A stretch of 64,000 bases of DNA, from assembly GCF_013185065.1 (NCBI RefSeq), contig NZ_JAAVTO010000003.1, positions 37,713 through 101,712 on the forward strand, read 5' to 3'. Below the pieces are notes generated by a model. It ran no database searches. It was not told the DNA's origin and saw nothing but the letters and a program-made list of their open reading frames with translations. Both the position numbers and the translations under genes were made by a program. Source of the DNA: Adlercreutzia sp. ZJ473 (GTDB lineage: Bacteria > Actinomycetota > Coriobacteriia > Coriobacteriales > Eggerthellaceae). Position 1 is the stretch's first letter. Each line of letters starts with the position of its first letter. This document shows positions 42,275 to 51,667 of the stretch, one piece after another.

Positions 42275-43452
42275 TGAGCACCCTTGCCCTTCCTCCACAC
42301 CATCTTGTTGACCACGCCGGTGTAGGACTGGATTATCTTGACCACCTTGTCGGACACGTCCTCGTCGGCGTAGTCGGGGACCGGGGCCGCGTGCAGGCCG
42401 TCGCGCTCCATGGCGACGGCGAGCTCGACCGCCTGAAGGAGGCCCCGCTCGTCGATGCCGGAGAGCACGAAGCACGCCTTATCGAGCGCCTCGGGGCGCT
42501 CGGTGGAGGTACGGATGCACACCGCGGGGAAGGGCTGGCCCACGCTCGCGAAGAAGGCCGACTCCTCGGGCAGGGTGCCTGAGTCGGACACCACGCAGAA
42601 GGCATTCGCCTGCAGGCAGTTGTAGTCGTGGAACCCGAGCGGCTCGTGCATGCGCACGCGGGGGTCGAGCTCGAAGCCGCTGGCCTCCAGGCGCTTTCGG
42701 CTCCTCGGGTGGCAGGAGTAGAGGACGGGCACGTCGTACTCGGCGGCCATCTTGTTGATTGCGCCGAACAGGCTCCCGAAGTTGGCGGGCGTGTCGATGT
42801 TCTCCTCGCGGTGGGCGGAGAGCAGGATGTACTTGCCCTTCTCGAGGCCGAGCCTCGCGTGGACGTCGCTCGCGTTGATCTTGCCCAGGTTCCCATGGAG
42901 CACCTCAGCCATGGGGCTTCCCGTCACGTAGGTGCGCTCGGGGGCGCAGCCGGCGTCCTTGAGGTAGCGCCTGGCGTGCTCTGAGTAGGCGAGGTTCACG
43001 TCGGAGATGACGTCGACGATGCGGCGGTTAGTCTCCTCCGGCAGGCACTCGTCCTTGCAGCGGTTGCCCGCCTCCATGTGGAAGATCGGGATGTGGAGCC
43101 TCTTGGCGCCGATGACAGAGAGGCAGCTGTTGGTGTCGCCCAGGACCAGGACCGCGTCGGGCTTGACCTCGGCCATGAGCCTGTAGCTCCTGGCGATGAT
43201 GTTGCCCACGGTCTCGCCGAGGTCATCCCCCACCGCGTCGAGGTAGACGTCGGGGTCGCCCAGCTCCAGGTCATGGAAGAACACGCCGTTCAGGCTGTAG
43301 TCGTAGTTCTGCCCCGTGTGGGCGAGCAGGGTGTCGAAGTACCTGCGGCACTTCTTGATGACCTCGGACAGGCGGATGACCTCGGGGCGCGTGCCCACGA
43401 CGATCAGCAGCTTGAGCCTGCCGTCGCGCTTGAAGCTCACGTCGTAAGCCAT
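42271..43452 (-). CDS. UDP-GlcNAc 2-epimerase-like enzyme (CapG/FnlC type)
   Basis: 393 residues. LLIVVGTRPEVIRLSEVIKK, LVLGDTNSCLSV, FHMEAGNRCKDECLPEETNR, LLSAHREENID and VSDSGTLPEESAF are 2-epimerase motifs. The HMEAGNRC version and the CapE/CapF-like neighbours point to the last step of UDP-L-FucNAc synthesis (epimerisation of UDP-N-acetyl-L-pneumosamine/talosamine form) rather than UDP-ManNAc. Four bases from the CapF-like gene. Confidence 0.9.
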   Translation of the reverse strand: MAYDVSFKRDGRLKLLIVVGTRPEVIRLSEVIKKCRRYFDTLLAHTGQNYDYSLNGVFFHDLELGDPDVYLDAVGDDLGETVGNIIARSYRLMAEVKPDAVLVLGDTNSCLSVIGAKRLHIPIFHMEAGNRCKDECLPEETNRRIVDVISDVNLAYSEHARRYLKDAGCAPERTYVTGSPMAEVLHGNLGKINASDVHARLGLEKGKYILLSAHREENIDTPANFGSLFGAINKMAAEYDVPVLYSCHPRSRKRLEASGFELDPRVRMHEPLGFHDYNCLQANAFCVVSDSGTLPEESAFFASVGQPFPAVCIRTSTERPEALDKACFVLSGIDERGLLQAVELAVAMERDGLHAAPVPDYADEDVSDKVVKIIQSYTGVVNKMVWRKGKGAQ

Positions 43453-43456
43453 GTCT

Positions 43457-44653
43457 CTAGACCTCCTCGAAGTAGGTGTCGGGACGCGCCGGATCGAAGG
43501 CCTCGTTGCAGGCCATGACCGTGACCAGGTCCTCGGTGTCGGAGAGGTTGGTTATGCTGTGGGTCCAGCCCGGGATCATGTGGACGGCCTCTATTTGCTC
43601 GCCCGTCACCTCGAACTCTATCGTTTGGTTCGTATTGACGTTGCGCTCGCGTATTAGCGCACGTCCCTTAACCACGATAAAGAGCTCCCATTTGGAGTTG
43701 TGCCAATGCTGGCCCTTGGTGACGCCGGGCTTGGATATGTTGATAGATACCTGACCGCAATCTTGCGTGTGAACAAGCTCGGTAAAGCTCCCCCGCTCGT
43801 CAATGTTCATACGTAAGGGGTACTTGAACTTGTCTGTGGGCAGATAAGTAAGGTAGAGGCTATAGAGCTTCTTCTCGAAGGAGCCCTCCGGCATGGACGG
43901 CATCATGAGCGTCTCGGGCTGAGTCCTGAACTCCTGCAACAACTCGATGATACGCCCCAACGTTACTTTGTGAGTAGTCGGCACGTAGCAGTAGCGCCCT
44001 GTGTCAGAAGGAATGACCTCTAATCCTTCGTATTCACAGCGTTGCTCTTTGCCTTCCAACAGATCAAACATGCCCTGTACGAGGTCATCAACGTAGAGAA
44101 GCTCGAGTTTCGTATTGGGGTCATTAACCGTATAAGGTTCATCGTTGGCTATTGCCCAGCAAAACGTTGAGACGGCTGAATTGTAGTTAGGACGAGAATG
44201 CCCCATGAGATTAGGAAAGCGATAGACGGCTACCTTGGCGCCGGTTTCCTTTGCGTAGTCGAAGAACAGCTCTTCTCCGGCCCTCTTGCTCTTGCCATAA
44301 TCGCTCTCCCCGAAACGGCCAGACAGCGTCGCCTGGATACTGGAGGAAAGCATGATGGGTGCCTTGTTGCGAGCTGCTCTAAGCTCACCAAGCAACTCGC
44401 CCGCGAACCCGAAGTTGCCCTCCATGAAGTCGGCCGGATCCTCGGGGCGATTCACACCAGCAAGGTTGAATACGAAGTCGCACTCCCGGCAGTACCTTTT
44501 GAGATCTTCCGGCGTCGAGTCCAGGTCGTATTCGAAGACCTCGTCGATCTTCAAGTTGGGCCGCGTGCGGTCCTTGCCATCACGTATGTTGCGCAGGCTA
44601 TTGCAGAGCGCCGTGCCGACCATGCCCTTTGCGCCGGTTACGAGGATCCTCAT
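43457..44653 (-). CDS. CapF/FnlB-like reductase (SDR + cupin)
   Basis: 398 residues from ATG 44653. N-terminal SDR: ILVTGAKGMVGTALCNSLR, NLAGVNRPEDPADF, SDYGKSKRAGEELFFDY (Tyr/Lys). C-terminal cupin of about 110 residues: SKPGVTKGQHWHNSKWELFI with metal-binding His residues. This bifunctional architecture is specific for CapF, which makes UDP-N-acetyl-L-talosamine on the way to UDP-L-FucNAc. Starts one base after the CapE-like stop. Confidence 0.93.
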   Translation of the reverse strand: MRILVTGAKGMVGTALCNSLRNIRDGKDRTRPNLKIDEVFEYDLDSTPEDLKRYCRECDFVFNLAGVNRPEDPADFMEGNFGFAGELLGELRAARNKAPIMLSSSIQATLSGRFGESDYGKSKRAGEELFFDYAKETGAKVAVYRFPNLMGHSRPNYNSAVSTFCWAIANDEPYTVNDPNTKLELLYVDDLVQGMFDLLEGKEQRCEYEGLEVIPSDTGRYCYVPTTHKVTLGRIIELLQEFRTQPETLMMPSMPEGSFEKKLYSLYLTYLPTDKFKYPLRMNIDERGSFTELVHTQDCGQVSINISKPGVTKGQHWHNSKWELFIVVKGRALIRERNVNTNQTIEFEVTGEQIEAVHMIPGWTHSITNLSDTEDLVTVMACNEAFDPARPDTYFEEV

Positions 44654-44654
44654 G

Positions 44655-45713
44655 CTACTGCACCGCCTCGTGCTCGCGGCCCTGTAGGGCAAGTTGGACG
44701 TACTCCGCAGTCTTGATCTTCTCAACCGTACCGGCTACGTCAAGCCTTGTTGTGTTGTGTGAGGTGTAGGCCTCTGTCGCCATCGTCTTAACCTCACCGT
44801 CCACCACGAACTTGTCGTAGTTGAGATCACGAGTATCAGCATGTACGCGATAGTAGTTACCCATATCTTCTGCACGAAGTCGCTCCTCGCAGGTCATCAG
44901 GGTTTCATAGAGTTTCTCACCATGACGGGTGCCTATGATCTGCGTTCCGGTATGCCCGAATACTTCTTGGACTGCTTCAGCCAAGTCCGCAATGGTAGAA
45001 GCTGGGGCTTTTTGGATGAAAAGATCTCCAGGGTTGGCATGTTCAAAGGCAAAACAAACCAGATCTACTGCCTCATCTAAGTTCATCAAAAAGCGTGTCA
45101 TATGAGGGTCAGTTACCGTAAGTGGCATACCCTTACGAATGCGGTCGATGAACAGCGGGATAACGCTACCGCGCGAGCACATGACATTGCCGTAACGCGT
45201 GCAGCAGATGGTCGTACGCCCTGCACCATTACGAGCATTCGCGTGGATGATCGACTCCATCATCGCCTTGGACTTGCCCATGGCGTTGATGGGGTATGCC
45301 GCCTTGTCGGTTGACAAGCACACCACACGCTCGACCCCCTCCGCTATGGCGGCGTGCAGCACGTTGTCGGTGCCGATCACGTTAGTGCGCACTGCCTCCA
45401 TGGGGAAGAACTCGCAGGATGGCACTTGCTTGAGCGCTGCCGCATGAAATACGTAATCGACCCCGCGCATGGCATCCCGAACCGACTGCGAGTCGCGAAC
45501 GTCCCCGATAAGAAAACGCACCTTTCGTGCTGCTTCGGGGCTCACCCTCTGCAGCCTGTGCCTCATGTCATCCTGCTTCTTCTCGTCGCGAGAGAAGATG
45601 CGAATCTCGCCGATATTGGAATCAAGGAAGTGCTTGAGCACCGTTGAGCCGAAGCTTCCCGTCCCGCCAGTGATCATCAGGGTCTTGCCCTTGAACGCGT
45701 CGCTGCTAATCAT
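44655..45713 (-). CDS. CapE/FnlA-like UDP-GlcNAc 4,6-dehydratase/5-epimerase
   Basis: 352 residues. LMITGGTGSFGSTVLKHFLD, FSRDEKKQDDMRHRL, HAAALKQVPSCEFFPMEAV and NAMGKSKAMMESI, where Met replaces the usual catalytic Tyr as in CapE/FlaA1/PglF. Opens the UDP-L-FucNAc pathway. It overlaps the upstream glycosyltransferase by 8 bases. FlaA1/PseB is a relative, but the CapF and CapG partners decide. Confidence 0.93.
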   Translation of the reverse strand: MISSDAFKGKTLMITGGTGSFGSTVLKHFLDSNIGEIRIFSRDEKKQDDMRHRLQRVSPEAARKVRFLIGDVRDSQSVRDAMRGVDYVFHAAALKQVPSCEFFPMEAVRTNVIGTDNVLHAAIAEGVERVVCLSTDKAAYPINAMGKSKAMMESIIHANARNGAGRTTICCTRYGNVMCSRGSVIPLFIDRIRKGMPLTVTDPHMTRFLMNLDEAVDLVCFAFEHANPGDLFIQKAPASTIADLAEAVQEVFGHTGTQIIGTRHGEKLYETLMTCEERLRAEDMGNYYRVHADTRDLNYDKFVVDGEVKTMATEAYTSHNTTRLDVAGTVEKIKTAEYVQLALQGREHEAVQ

Positions 45714-46911
45714 TCACATGCTCCATAATCAACCTATAGGAACGCTCCGCTGTGCAGTTGCCCTCGAAGTACCGGCAGCCCGCCGCCCCCATCCGCCTCA
45801 GCTCCTCGGAGGAGAGGCTCTCGCACACCTCGAGGAACCGGGCCTCGTCAATGCTGCCGACCCTCACGCCGAACCCCTCGACCTCGGCCAGCGTCCCCAC
45901 GTCACTCACGTCGTCCGTCGCCGCGACGTAGGGTATCCCCGCCTGCAGATAGGACAGGCTGCGGGAGGGGAAGTTGGGGATGGTGAAACGATGGTCAAGC
46001 AAGACTACCCCGCAGTCGGAGGCCCGCAGGAGGGAGTCGAAGTCCTCCCGCGGCAGGAGGGGGAGCAGCCTCGATCTCTCCGGCCTCTCCTCCTCGAAGT
46101 ACTCCTCGAGCAGGTGCCGCTCGGTCCCGGCGCCTGCGACGGCGAAGAAGACGCCGCCCCTCTCCTCGTTAAGTCTCAGGACTCGGACGAGAAAGTCGAT
46201 GGCCTGCGGCTTTCCGAGGTTGCCGCCGTACGTGAAGAGGCGGGCGTCGGCGGGGATGCCGAACCGCTCCCGCAGGACAACCTTGTCGACGTCGGGCATG
46301 TCCCGGGGGATCAGGCTGTTGGGGTTGACCTCGACCTTCTCGGCGTCGATCCAAGGCTCGTGCTCGACGAGGTAGCGGCGGTTCGCCTCGGACATGCAGC
46401 CGATGAAGTCGGAGGCCTCGTAGGTCCTCCGCTCAGTGCGCTTGAAGTACCGGTAGGCCAGGCCCCTCAGCCCCCTCTCCGACAGCATCCCCAGGTCGAG
46501 GGAGTTCTGCGGGAAGATGTCCTTGAGCAGGAGGTACGTCATGGCGCCGTGCTCGCGCTTCAGCTTCCCGACCAGCCCGCCCAAGGTGGTGGGCGGCGTC
46601 GGGTACAAGATGAGGTCGAAGTGAACCCCCGCGAAGTGCCTCTCGATCGCCGACAGGTACTGCCTCTCGAGCCTCAGCTGCGAGATCCCCTTCTCCACCA
46701 GGCCGCACTTCTGGAGGTTGCCGGTGCGCACGCGCAGGACCTTCACTCCCTCGACGTCTTCGCATTTTGTAGGAAGGTCAGCTCCTTGCTCCTGCGGGTT
46801 CACCGCATATACGGCGTGCCCGTGGTCTCTGAACGTCTTAAGCAGGTCGCCGTAGATGCCCTGGCTCTTCAGGTCGCCGATGCCCGCGATGCTCAGGAAC
46901 AGGACGTTCAT
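45706..46911 (-). CDS. Glycosyltransferase family 4, WbuB-like
   Basis: 401 residues from ATG 46911, overlapping the sugar-transferase stop (ATGA). LYPTPPTTLGGLVGKLKREH, YLLLKDIFPQNSLDLGM and FTYGGNLGKPQAIDFLVRVL resemble WbuB/FucNAc-type transferases, which commonly sit next to CapE/F/G genes. Probably adds L-FucNAc as the second sugar. Translationally coupled on both sides. Confidence 0.88.
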   Translation of the reverse strand: MNVLFLSIAGIGDLKSQGIYGDLLKTFRDHGHAVYAVNPQEQGADLPTKCEDVEGVKVLRVRTGNLQKCGLVEKGISQLRLERQYLSAIERHFAGVHFDLILYPTPPTTLGGLVGKLKREHGAMTYLLLKDIFPQNSLDLGMLSERGLRGLAYRYFKRTERRTYEASDFIGCMSEANRRYLVEHEPWIDAEKVEVNPNSLIPRDMPDVDKVVLRERFGIPADARLFTYGGNLGKPQAIDFLVRVLRLNEERGGVFFAVAGAGTERHLLEEYFEEERPERSRLLPLLPREDFDSLLRASDCGVVLLDHRFTIPNFPSRSLSYLQAGIPYVAATDDVSDVGTLAEVEGFGVRVGSIDEARFLEVCESLSSEELRRMGAAGCRYFEGNCTAERSYRLIMEHVND

Positions 46912-47600
46912 GCCGCCTCGCCCTGCTTTCCCTCTTCGGGCGCACCCGCGAACCTCTCCATGGTCGCAGAGGTCTCGCTGCTGATGCCGGAGCGACGGAG
47001 GAGGATCTTGAACGTGGCGATGAACACCTTCAGGTCCATGGCGAAGGTGCAGTTGTCCACGTACTCGAGGTCGTACCTGAACTTGTCCTCCCATTTGATG
47101 GCGTTGCGGCCGTTGACCTGGGCCCAGCCAGTCAGCCCGGGGCGGACGTCGTGGCGATGGCGCTGCTCCTCGCTGTAGAGGGGCAGGTACGACACCAGGA
47201 GCGGCCGCGGCCCGACGAGGCTCATATCGCCCCTGAGGATGTTCACGAGCTCCGGCAGCTCGTCCAGGCTCGTGGAGCGCAGGGCGCGCCCGAAGGGCGT
47301 CAGGCGCTCCTCGTCCGGGAGCAGCTCGCCGTCCTCGCCGCGCGCGTCGGTCATGGTCCGGAACTTGTAGAGCTCGAATATGCGCTCCTGCCCCGTGGCC
47401 GGGTCCACCATGCCGGGCCTCCTCTGCCTGAAGACGACCGGGCTGCCGAGCCTCGCGCGGACCAGCAGCGCGGTCACGCCGAACACGGGAGCGAGGAGGA
47501 CGAGCGCCGCGGCGGAGAGCACGACGTCGAGCGCCCGCTTGACGCGGCGCTCGTAGAGGCCCTCAGGCATCCTCGGCTCTACGGGGGGAAGCGCCGCCAC
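46908..47600 (-). CDS. Initiating undecaprenyl-phosphate sugar-1-phosphate transferase (PglC-like)
   Basis: 230 residues from GTG 47600. One re-entrant hydrophobic helix ([20 protein letters not shown]), then [54 protein letters not shown] and [16 protein letters not shown]. These are the monotopic PglC/WbaP catalytic domain. It transfers a phospho-sugar, most likely diNAcBac-1-P, to the lipid carrier. GTG follows directly on the aminotransferase stop. Confidence 0.93.
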   Translation of the reverse strand: MAALPPVEPRMPEGLYERRVKRALDVVLSAAALVLLAPVFGVTALLVRARLGSPVVFRQRRPGMVDPATGQERIFELYKFRTMTDARGEDGELLPDEERLTPFGRALRSTSLDELPELVNILRGDMSLVGPRPLLVSYLPLYSEEQRHRHDVRPGLTGWAQVNGRNAIKWEDKFRYDLEYVDNCTFAMDLKVFIATFKILLRRSGISSETSATMERFAGAPEEGKQGEAA

Positions 47601-48851
47601 CTACCCGAAGCACCTCCTCACGACCTCGATGACAACGTCCTGCTGCCCGGGCGTCATCTTCACGTCGGAGGGCAGGCACACGCCGCGGCGGAACAGGTCG
47701 GCGCCCACGTCGGGGGCGCGGCCGTCGCCGGCGTAGGCGTTCGTGCGGGCGCGCCCGTCGCCCTCGCGGGTGACGAAGGGGTGGTTGCGGTAGACGGGCT
47801 GCAGGTGCATGGGCTTCCACACCGGTCGCCCCTCGGCGTTCACGGAGGCCAGCGCGTCGAGTATCTCGTGCGGGCAGGACCTGCCCGGCTCGGGCGCGTA
47901 GAGCACGTCGCGCTCGCCGCGCACCTGCCGGCACATGGCCTCCTCGTCGATGAGCAGGCAGGAGAGCCAGAAGTTCGGCTCGGAGGCCTCCGCGTCGTAG
48001 GGGTTCATGGACGCGGGCAGGCCCGCCAGGCCCTCCCGGTAGCGCTCGTAGATCTCCCTCTTGCGGGCCACGTGCTCACCCAGGTGCGGCATCTGGCCGC
48101 GCACCACGCCGGCGACCACGTTGCTCATGCGGTAGTTGTAGCCGAGCTCCTCGTGCTGGTACCAGGGCGCCGCCTCGCGCGCCTGGGTGGACCACTTGCG
48201 GGCCTTGGCCGCCGCCCCCTCGTCGTCCGTGAGCAGCATGCCGCCCGCGGAGCCCGTGATGACCTTGTTGCCGTTGAAGCTCACGACGCCGAGGTCGCCG
48301 AGGGACCCCGTCTGGCGGCCCCGGTAGGACGCGCCCAGGGACTCGGCGGCGTCCTCCACGACCACGGCGCCGTGCGCGCGGGCGACGGACAGGATCTCGT
48401 CCATCCTGGCGGGGACGCCGTAGAGGTGGGCCACCACGACCACCTTGGCCCGCGGGTGCAGCCCGAAGGCGCGCTCGAGGGCCTCAGGGTCCATGTTCCA
48501 GGTGCCGGGCTCGGAGTCCACGAACACCGGGACCCCGCCCTCGTAGGCCACGGGGTTCACCGTGGCGTCGAAGGTCAGGTCGCTGCAGAGCACCTCGTCG
48601 CCGGGCCTCACCCCGGCGAGCTTCACGGCCAAATGGAGCGCCGCGGTGCCGCTCGAGAGGGCCACGGCGCAACGGGCGCCCACCTCCTCGCGCACGAGGC
48701 GCTCGACCTCGTCGATGTTCGCGCCCACGGTCGACATCCAGTTCGTCTCGTAGGCCTCCGTCACGTAGCGCAGCTCCTCGCCGTGCATAGTCGGCGACGA
48801 GAGCCACAGCCTCTCGCCGAAGGGGGTGATGTCATCAAGGCCGCGCAGCAT
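47601..48851 (-). CDS. DegT/DnrJ/EryC1/StrS aminotransferase (PglE-like)
   Basis: 416 residues. LSSPTMHGEELRYVTEAYET, VALSSGTAALHLAVKLAGV, VEDAAESLGASYRGRQTGS and the PLP-binding Lys in VSFNGNKVITGSAGGML. PglE transfers an amino group to the 4-keto sugar made by PglF. It overlaps the PglF-like gene by 17 bases. Its product is the substrate of the PglD-like acyltransferase encoded 17 kb downstream. Confidence 0.92.
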   Translation of the reverse strand: MLRGLDDITPFGERLWLSSPTMHGEELRYVTEAYETNWMSTVGANIDEVERLVREEVGARCAVALSSGTAALHLAVKLAGVRPGDEVLCSDLTFDATVNPVAYEGGVPVFVDSEPGTWNMDPEALERAFGLHPRAKVVVVAHLYGVPARMDEILSVARAHGAVVVEDAAESLGASYRGRQTGSLGDLGVVSFNGNKVITGSAGGMLLTDDEGAAAKARKWSTQAREAAPWYQHEELGYNYRMSNVVAGVVRGQMPHLGEHVARKREIYERYREGLAGLPASMNPYDAEASEPNFWLSCLLIDEEAMCRQVRGERDVLYAPEPGRSCPHEILDALASVNAEGRPVWKPMHLQPVYRNHPFVTREGDGRARTNAYAGDGRAPDVGADLFRRGVCLPSDVKMTPGQQDVVIEVVRRCFG

Positions 48852-50796
48852 GCGAGCCCTCCTTGTCGTCTCTTAAGTCCGGATGGTACGTCGGCACGGC
48901 CTCGGCCAGCGCCCGCCTGACGTCGTCGTTGGTGCCGCCGAGGGACGCGCGAAGGATCTCGAGGCGCCGCCCCACGTCGCCCACCTCGGGGCGGGCCGCG
49001 GTCAGCACCGTGATGCGCCCGTCGGAGGTGGGGCGCGCCTCCTCGGCGCCCATGCGCAGCTCCTCGTACATCTTCTCCCCGGGGCGCAGGCCCGTCTCGA
49101 CGATATCCACGTCGCGCCCGGGCACGAGCCCCGAGAGCCTCACCAGGTTCTCCGCGAGGTCCCATATGCGCACAGGCTCGCCCATGTCGAGCACGAAGAT
49201 CTCGCCGCCCTTGGCGAGCGCGCCCGCGGTGATCACGAGGCGGGAGGCCTCGGGGATGGTCATGAAGTAGCGCGTGATGTCGCGGTGGGTGACCGTGACG
49301 GGCCCTCCCTCCCTGAGCTGGCGCTTGAACAGCGGGATGACGCTCCCGTGGCTCCCCAGCACGTTGCCGAAGCGCACCGCGGCGAACACGGTGTCCGACA
49401 TGGCGGCGTAGCGCTGCACGACCATCTCGCACATGCGCTTGGTGGCCCCCATGACGTTGGCGGGGTTCACGGCCTTGTCGGTCGACACGAGCACGAAGTG
49501 GGTGCACCCCCTCTCGTGGGCCATGCGCGCCACGTTGAGCGTGCCGAGGACGTTGTTCTCCACCGCCTCGCGGGCGTTGGCCTCCATGAGGGGCACGTGC
49601 TTGTGGGCCGCGGCGTGGAACACCACGTCGGGCGCATGCTCCCCGAAGCACTTCTCGAGCGCGGGCAAATGGGTGATCGAGCCGATCTCGACGGACAAGC
49701 CCACCCCCGCCTCCTCGCAGCGGCCCCTGATCTCGTGGTAGAGCTCGTAGGTCGTGTTCTCGTACACGTCGAGCAGGATGATCTCGGCGGGGCGGGCGGG
49801 CAGCAGCTGCCGGGCGATCTCGCTGCCGATCGATCCGCCGCCTCCCGTCACGAGCACGCGCCTGCCCGTGACGTAGCCCACCTGCCCGAGGTCGAGCGCG
49901 ACCTCGTCGCGGGCGAGCAGGTCCGCGATCTCCACCTCGCGGATCGGGGCGGGGGCGTCGGGCGTCGCGACGTCCAGCTCGTAGGGGACCATCATCGTCC
50001 TGACGCCGGTGCCCGCGCACACGTCGTATATGCGCCCGCGCTGCGAGCGGGTGGCGTTGGGGATCGAGATCACGAGCTGCTCGACCCCCAGCTCACCGCA
50101 GAGCTCGGGGATGCGGTCGCAGGTCCCCAGCACCCTCACCCCGTGCACGTGGCGGCCGACCTTGGCCGGGTCGTCGTCGACCAGCCCGACCGGGAGGCCC
50201 GGCATGCTGCGGTCGCCGGCCAGCATGCGCTTGACGACGATGCTGCCGTTCTCGCCGGCGCCCACCACGAGCGTGCGCGGCGAGCCCTCCGGCCCGGCGG
50301 CGGCCCCGCCCCCGGCCCCCGCCGCTATCCGGGCGGCGAAGCGGGAGGCCCCGCACGCGACGAGCATGAACAGCCACGCGAACAGGTAGGAGCGGACCCA
50401 GAGCCGCTCGCCGAACAGCAGCGCGGCGGCCAGGTCGCCCGCGAGCGACGCCGCCGTGACCGCGAGCACGACCCGCACGAGCTCGTCGACGGAGGCGTAC
50501 CTCCAGATCGTCGTGTACATGCGGAACGCCGCGAGCACGAGCACGTAGACGAGCGCGAGCAGCGCGACGTGCCACCCGAAGGCGCTCATCCCGAGGATCT
50601 CCCCCTCGAGGTGCATGCCCCACGCGCCCACGACGAAGGCGGCGTAGACGGACATGACGTCGAGCACGACCAGCGGCAGCGCCCTCAGGAGCGTGTCGAG
50701 CCTCGCGCTCACGCCGCCCCCCGGCCGCCCGCCCCCGGGGCGCGCCCCGCGCTCCGCTGGGTCCGCTGGGTCAATTGACCCAGCGAGCGGCTGCAC
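48835..50796 (-). CDS. PglF/CapD-like UDP-GlcNAc 4,6-dehydratase
   Basis: 653 residues from GTG 50796 or about 625 from GTG 50712. Four membrane helices (about 35-165), a first Rossmann domain (RTLVVGAGENGSIVVKRML), then the SDR domain: RVLVTGGGGSIGSEIARQLL, HAAAHKHVPLMEANAREAV, STDKAVNPANVMGATKRMC (Met at the Tyr position), and TVTHRDITRYFMTIPEASRL. Makes UDP-4-keto-6-deoxy sugar for the aminotransferase. First biosynthetic gene after the NusG-like pair. A 22-base palindrome overlaps its first codons. Confidence 0.93.
   Translation of the reverse strand: MQPLAGSIDPADPAERGARPGGGRPGGGVSARLDTLLRALPLVVLDVMSVYAAFVVGAWGMHLEGEILGMSAFGWHVALLALVYVLVLAAFRMYTTIWRYASVDELVRVVLAVTAASLAGDLAAALLFGERLWVRSYLFAWLFMLVACGASRFAARIAAGAGGGAAAGPEGSPRTLVVGAGENGSIVVKRMLAGDRSMPGLPVGLVDDDPAKVGRHVHGVRVLGTCDRIPELCGELGVEQLVISIPNATRSQRGRIYDVCAGTGVRTMMVPYELDVATPDAPAPIREVEIADLLARDEVALDLGQVGYVTGRRVLVTGGGGSIGSEIARQLLPARPAEIILLDVYENTTYELYHEIRGRCEEAGVGLSVEIGSITHLPALEKCFGEHAPDVVFHAAAHKHVPLMEANAREAVENNVLGTLNVARMAHERGCTHFVLVSTDKAVNPANVMGATKRMCEMVVQRYAAMSDTVFAAVRFGNVLGSHGSVIPLFKRQLREGGPVTVTHRDITRYFMTIPEASRLVITAGALAKGGEIFVLDMGEPVRIWDLAENLVRLSGLVPGRDVDIVETGLRPGEKMYEELRMGAEEARPTSDGRITVLTAARPEVGDVGRRLEILRASLGGTNDDVRRALAEAVPTYHPDLRDDKEGSHAARP
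50764..50785. repeat. 22-bp perfect palindrome at the start of the pglF-like gene
   Basis: CGCTGGGTCAATTGACCCAGCG reads the same on both strands. It lies between the second NusG-like gene and the GTG 50712 start of the dehydratase; if GTG 50796 is used, it is inside codons 4-11. It may be a protein-binding site or an RNA hairpin acting in antitermination. Confidence 0.8.
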
Positions 50797-50860
50797 GGGC
50801 AGGTGAATGCAGTGGGCGCGTCTTTCGCGCTCGCCGCCGCAACGTCTCCGCCGCCTGCTA

Positions 50861-51571
50861 CTATTTCGCTTTCTGCTTCTTCTTGCACGCTTTTCTCTTC
50901 GTGATTATCTTGATGCCCAGCTGGGCTTTTATCTTCTTGCCATGGGCCTCGATCTCGAGGTAGGCCACCTTCCTGCGGTGGTTCACCTTCTGGATGACGG
51001 CCTCGCGACCCGCGAGCGGGCCGCTCGTTATGTGGAGCTTGCCGTCCTCGACATAGCCCTCGGACATCGCCACCGCGCTTCTGCCGCGCTGGGTCTGCTC
51101 CTCGAGCCATCGGACGCTCTGCTCCGAAAGGGGAACTGCCACGTTGTCTTGCCGCACCACACGCACGAAGCCGCGCGTCCTTCTCAGCGCGCGGACCAGC
51201 GCGTCGGGGTCGCGCGCAATCGCCACCAGATAGCCCGGCATGAGCACTTCCTCGCCGGGAAGCCACTTGCCTTCGCGCTTCACGCCCACGCGGGCCTTCG
51301 GCACGAAGACCTCCTCCGCGACCGGCAGTCCCTCGGGCCGCCTGCCCTCGGCCTCCGCCCGCTCGCGCATGGCCTTCTCCTCGAGCTTCACCGCCTCCGC
51401 GATCAGCTCGCGCGCATGGTCCTCGCGACCTGCCATCACCTGCACGACGTACCACGGCACGCCGCGCACGGGAAACGCATGGCGGCGGGAAGCGGCGTCT
51501 GGCTGAGCCGCCTCCGCAAGCCCTTCGCTCAGCTGAGACGAATTCAGGACACGCATAGCTCCGCCATCCAT
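50861..51571 (-). CDS. NusG-like (LoaP/UpxY type) transcription antiterminator 2
   Basis: 236 residues if ATG 51571 is used (ATG 51556 possible). NGN domain: PWYVVQVMAGREDHARELI, PGYLVAIARDPDALVRAL and TRGFVRVVRQDN; KOW-like end with TSGPLAGREAVIQKVNHRRK. The C-terminus is strongly basic (KKIKAQLGIKIITKRKACKK). Specialised NusG paralogs of this type bind RNA polymerase at the head of long polysaccharide operons and suppress termination. Located between its paralog and the biosynthetic genes. Confidence 0.88.
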   Translation of the reverse strand: MDGGAMRVLNSSQLSEGLAEAAQPDAASRRHAFPVRGVPWYVVQVMAGREDHARELIAEAVKLEEKAMRERAEAEGRRPEGLPVAEEVFVPKARVGVKREGKWLPGEEVLMPGYLVAIARDPDALVRALRRTRGFVRVVRQDNVAVPLSEQSVRWLEEQTQRGRSAVAMSEGYVEDGKLHITSGPLAGREAVIQKVNHRRKVAYLEIEAHGKKIKAQLGIKIITKRKACKKKQKAK

Positions 51572-51667
51572 CCTTCCTGGTCGGTCCGACAACGTGTTCG
51601 TTCCCCTGATGCCAACGCGCGCCGAGCGCGGCGCCGTTCACAGCAGCAAGGTATGCTGCAGCCGCCC

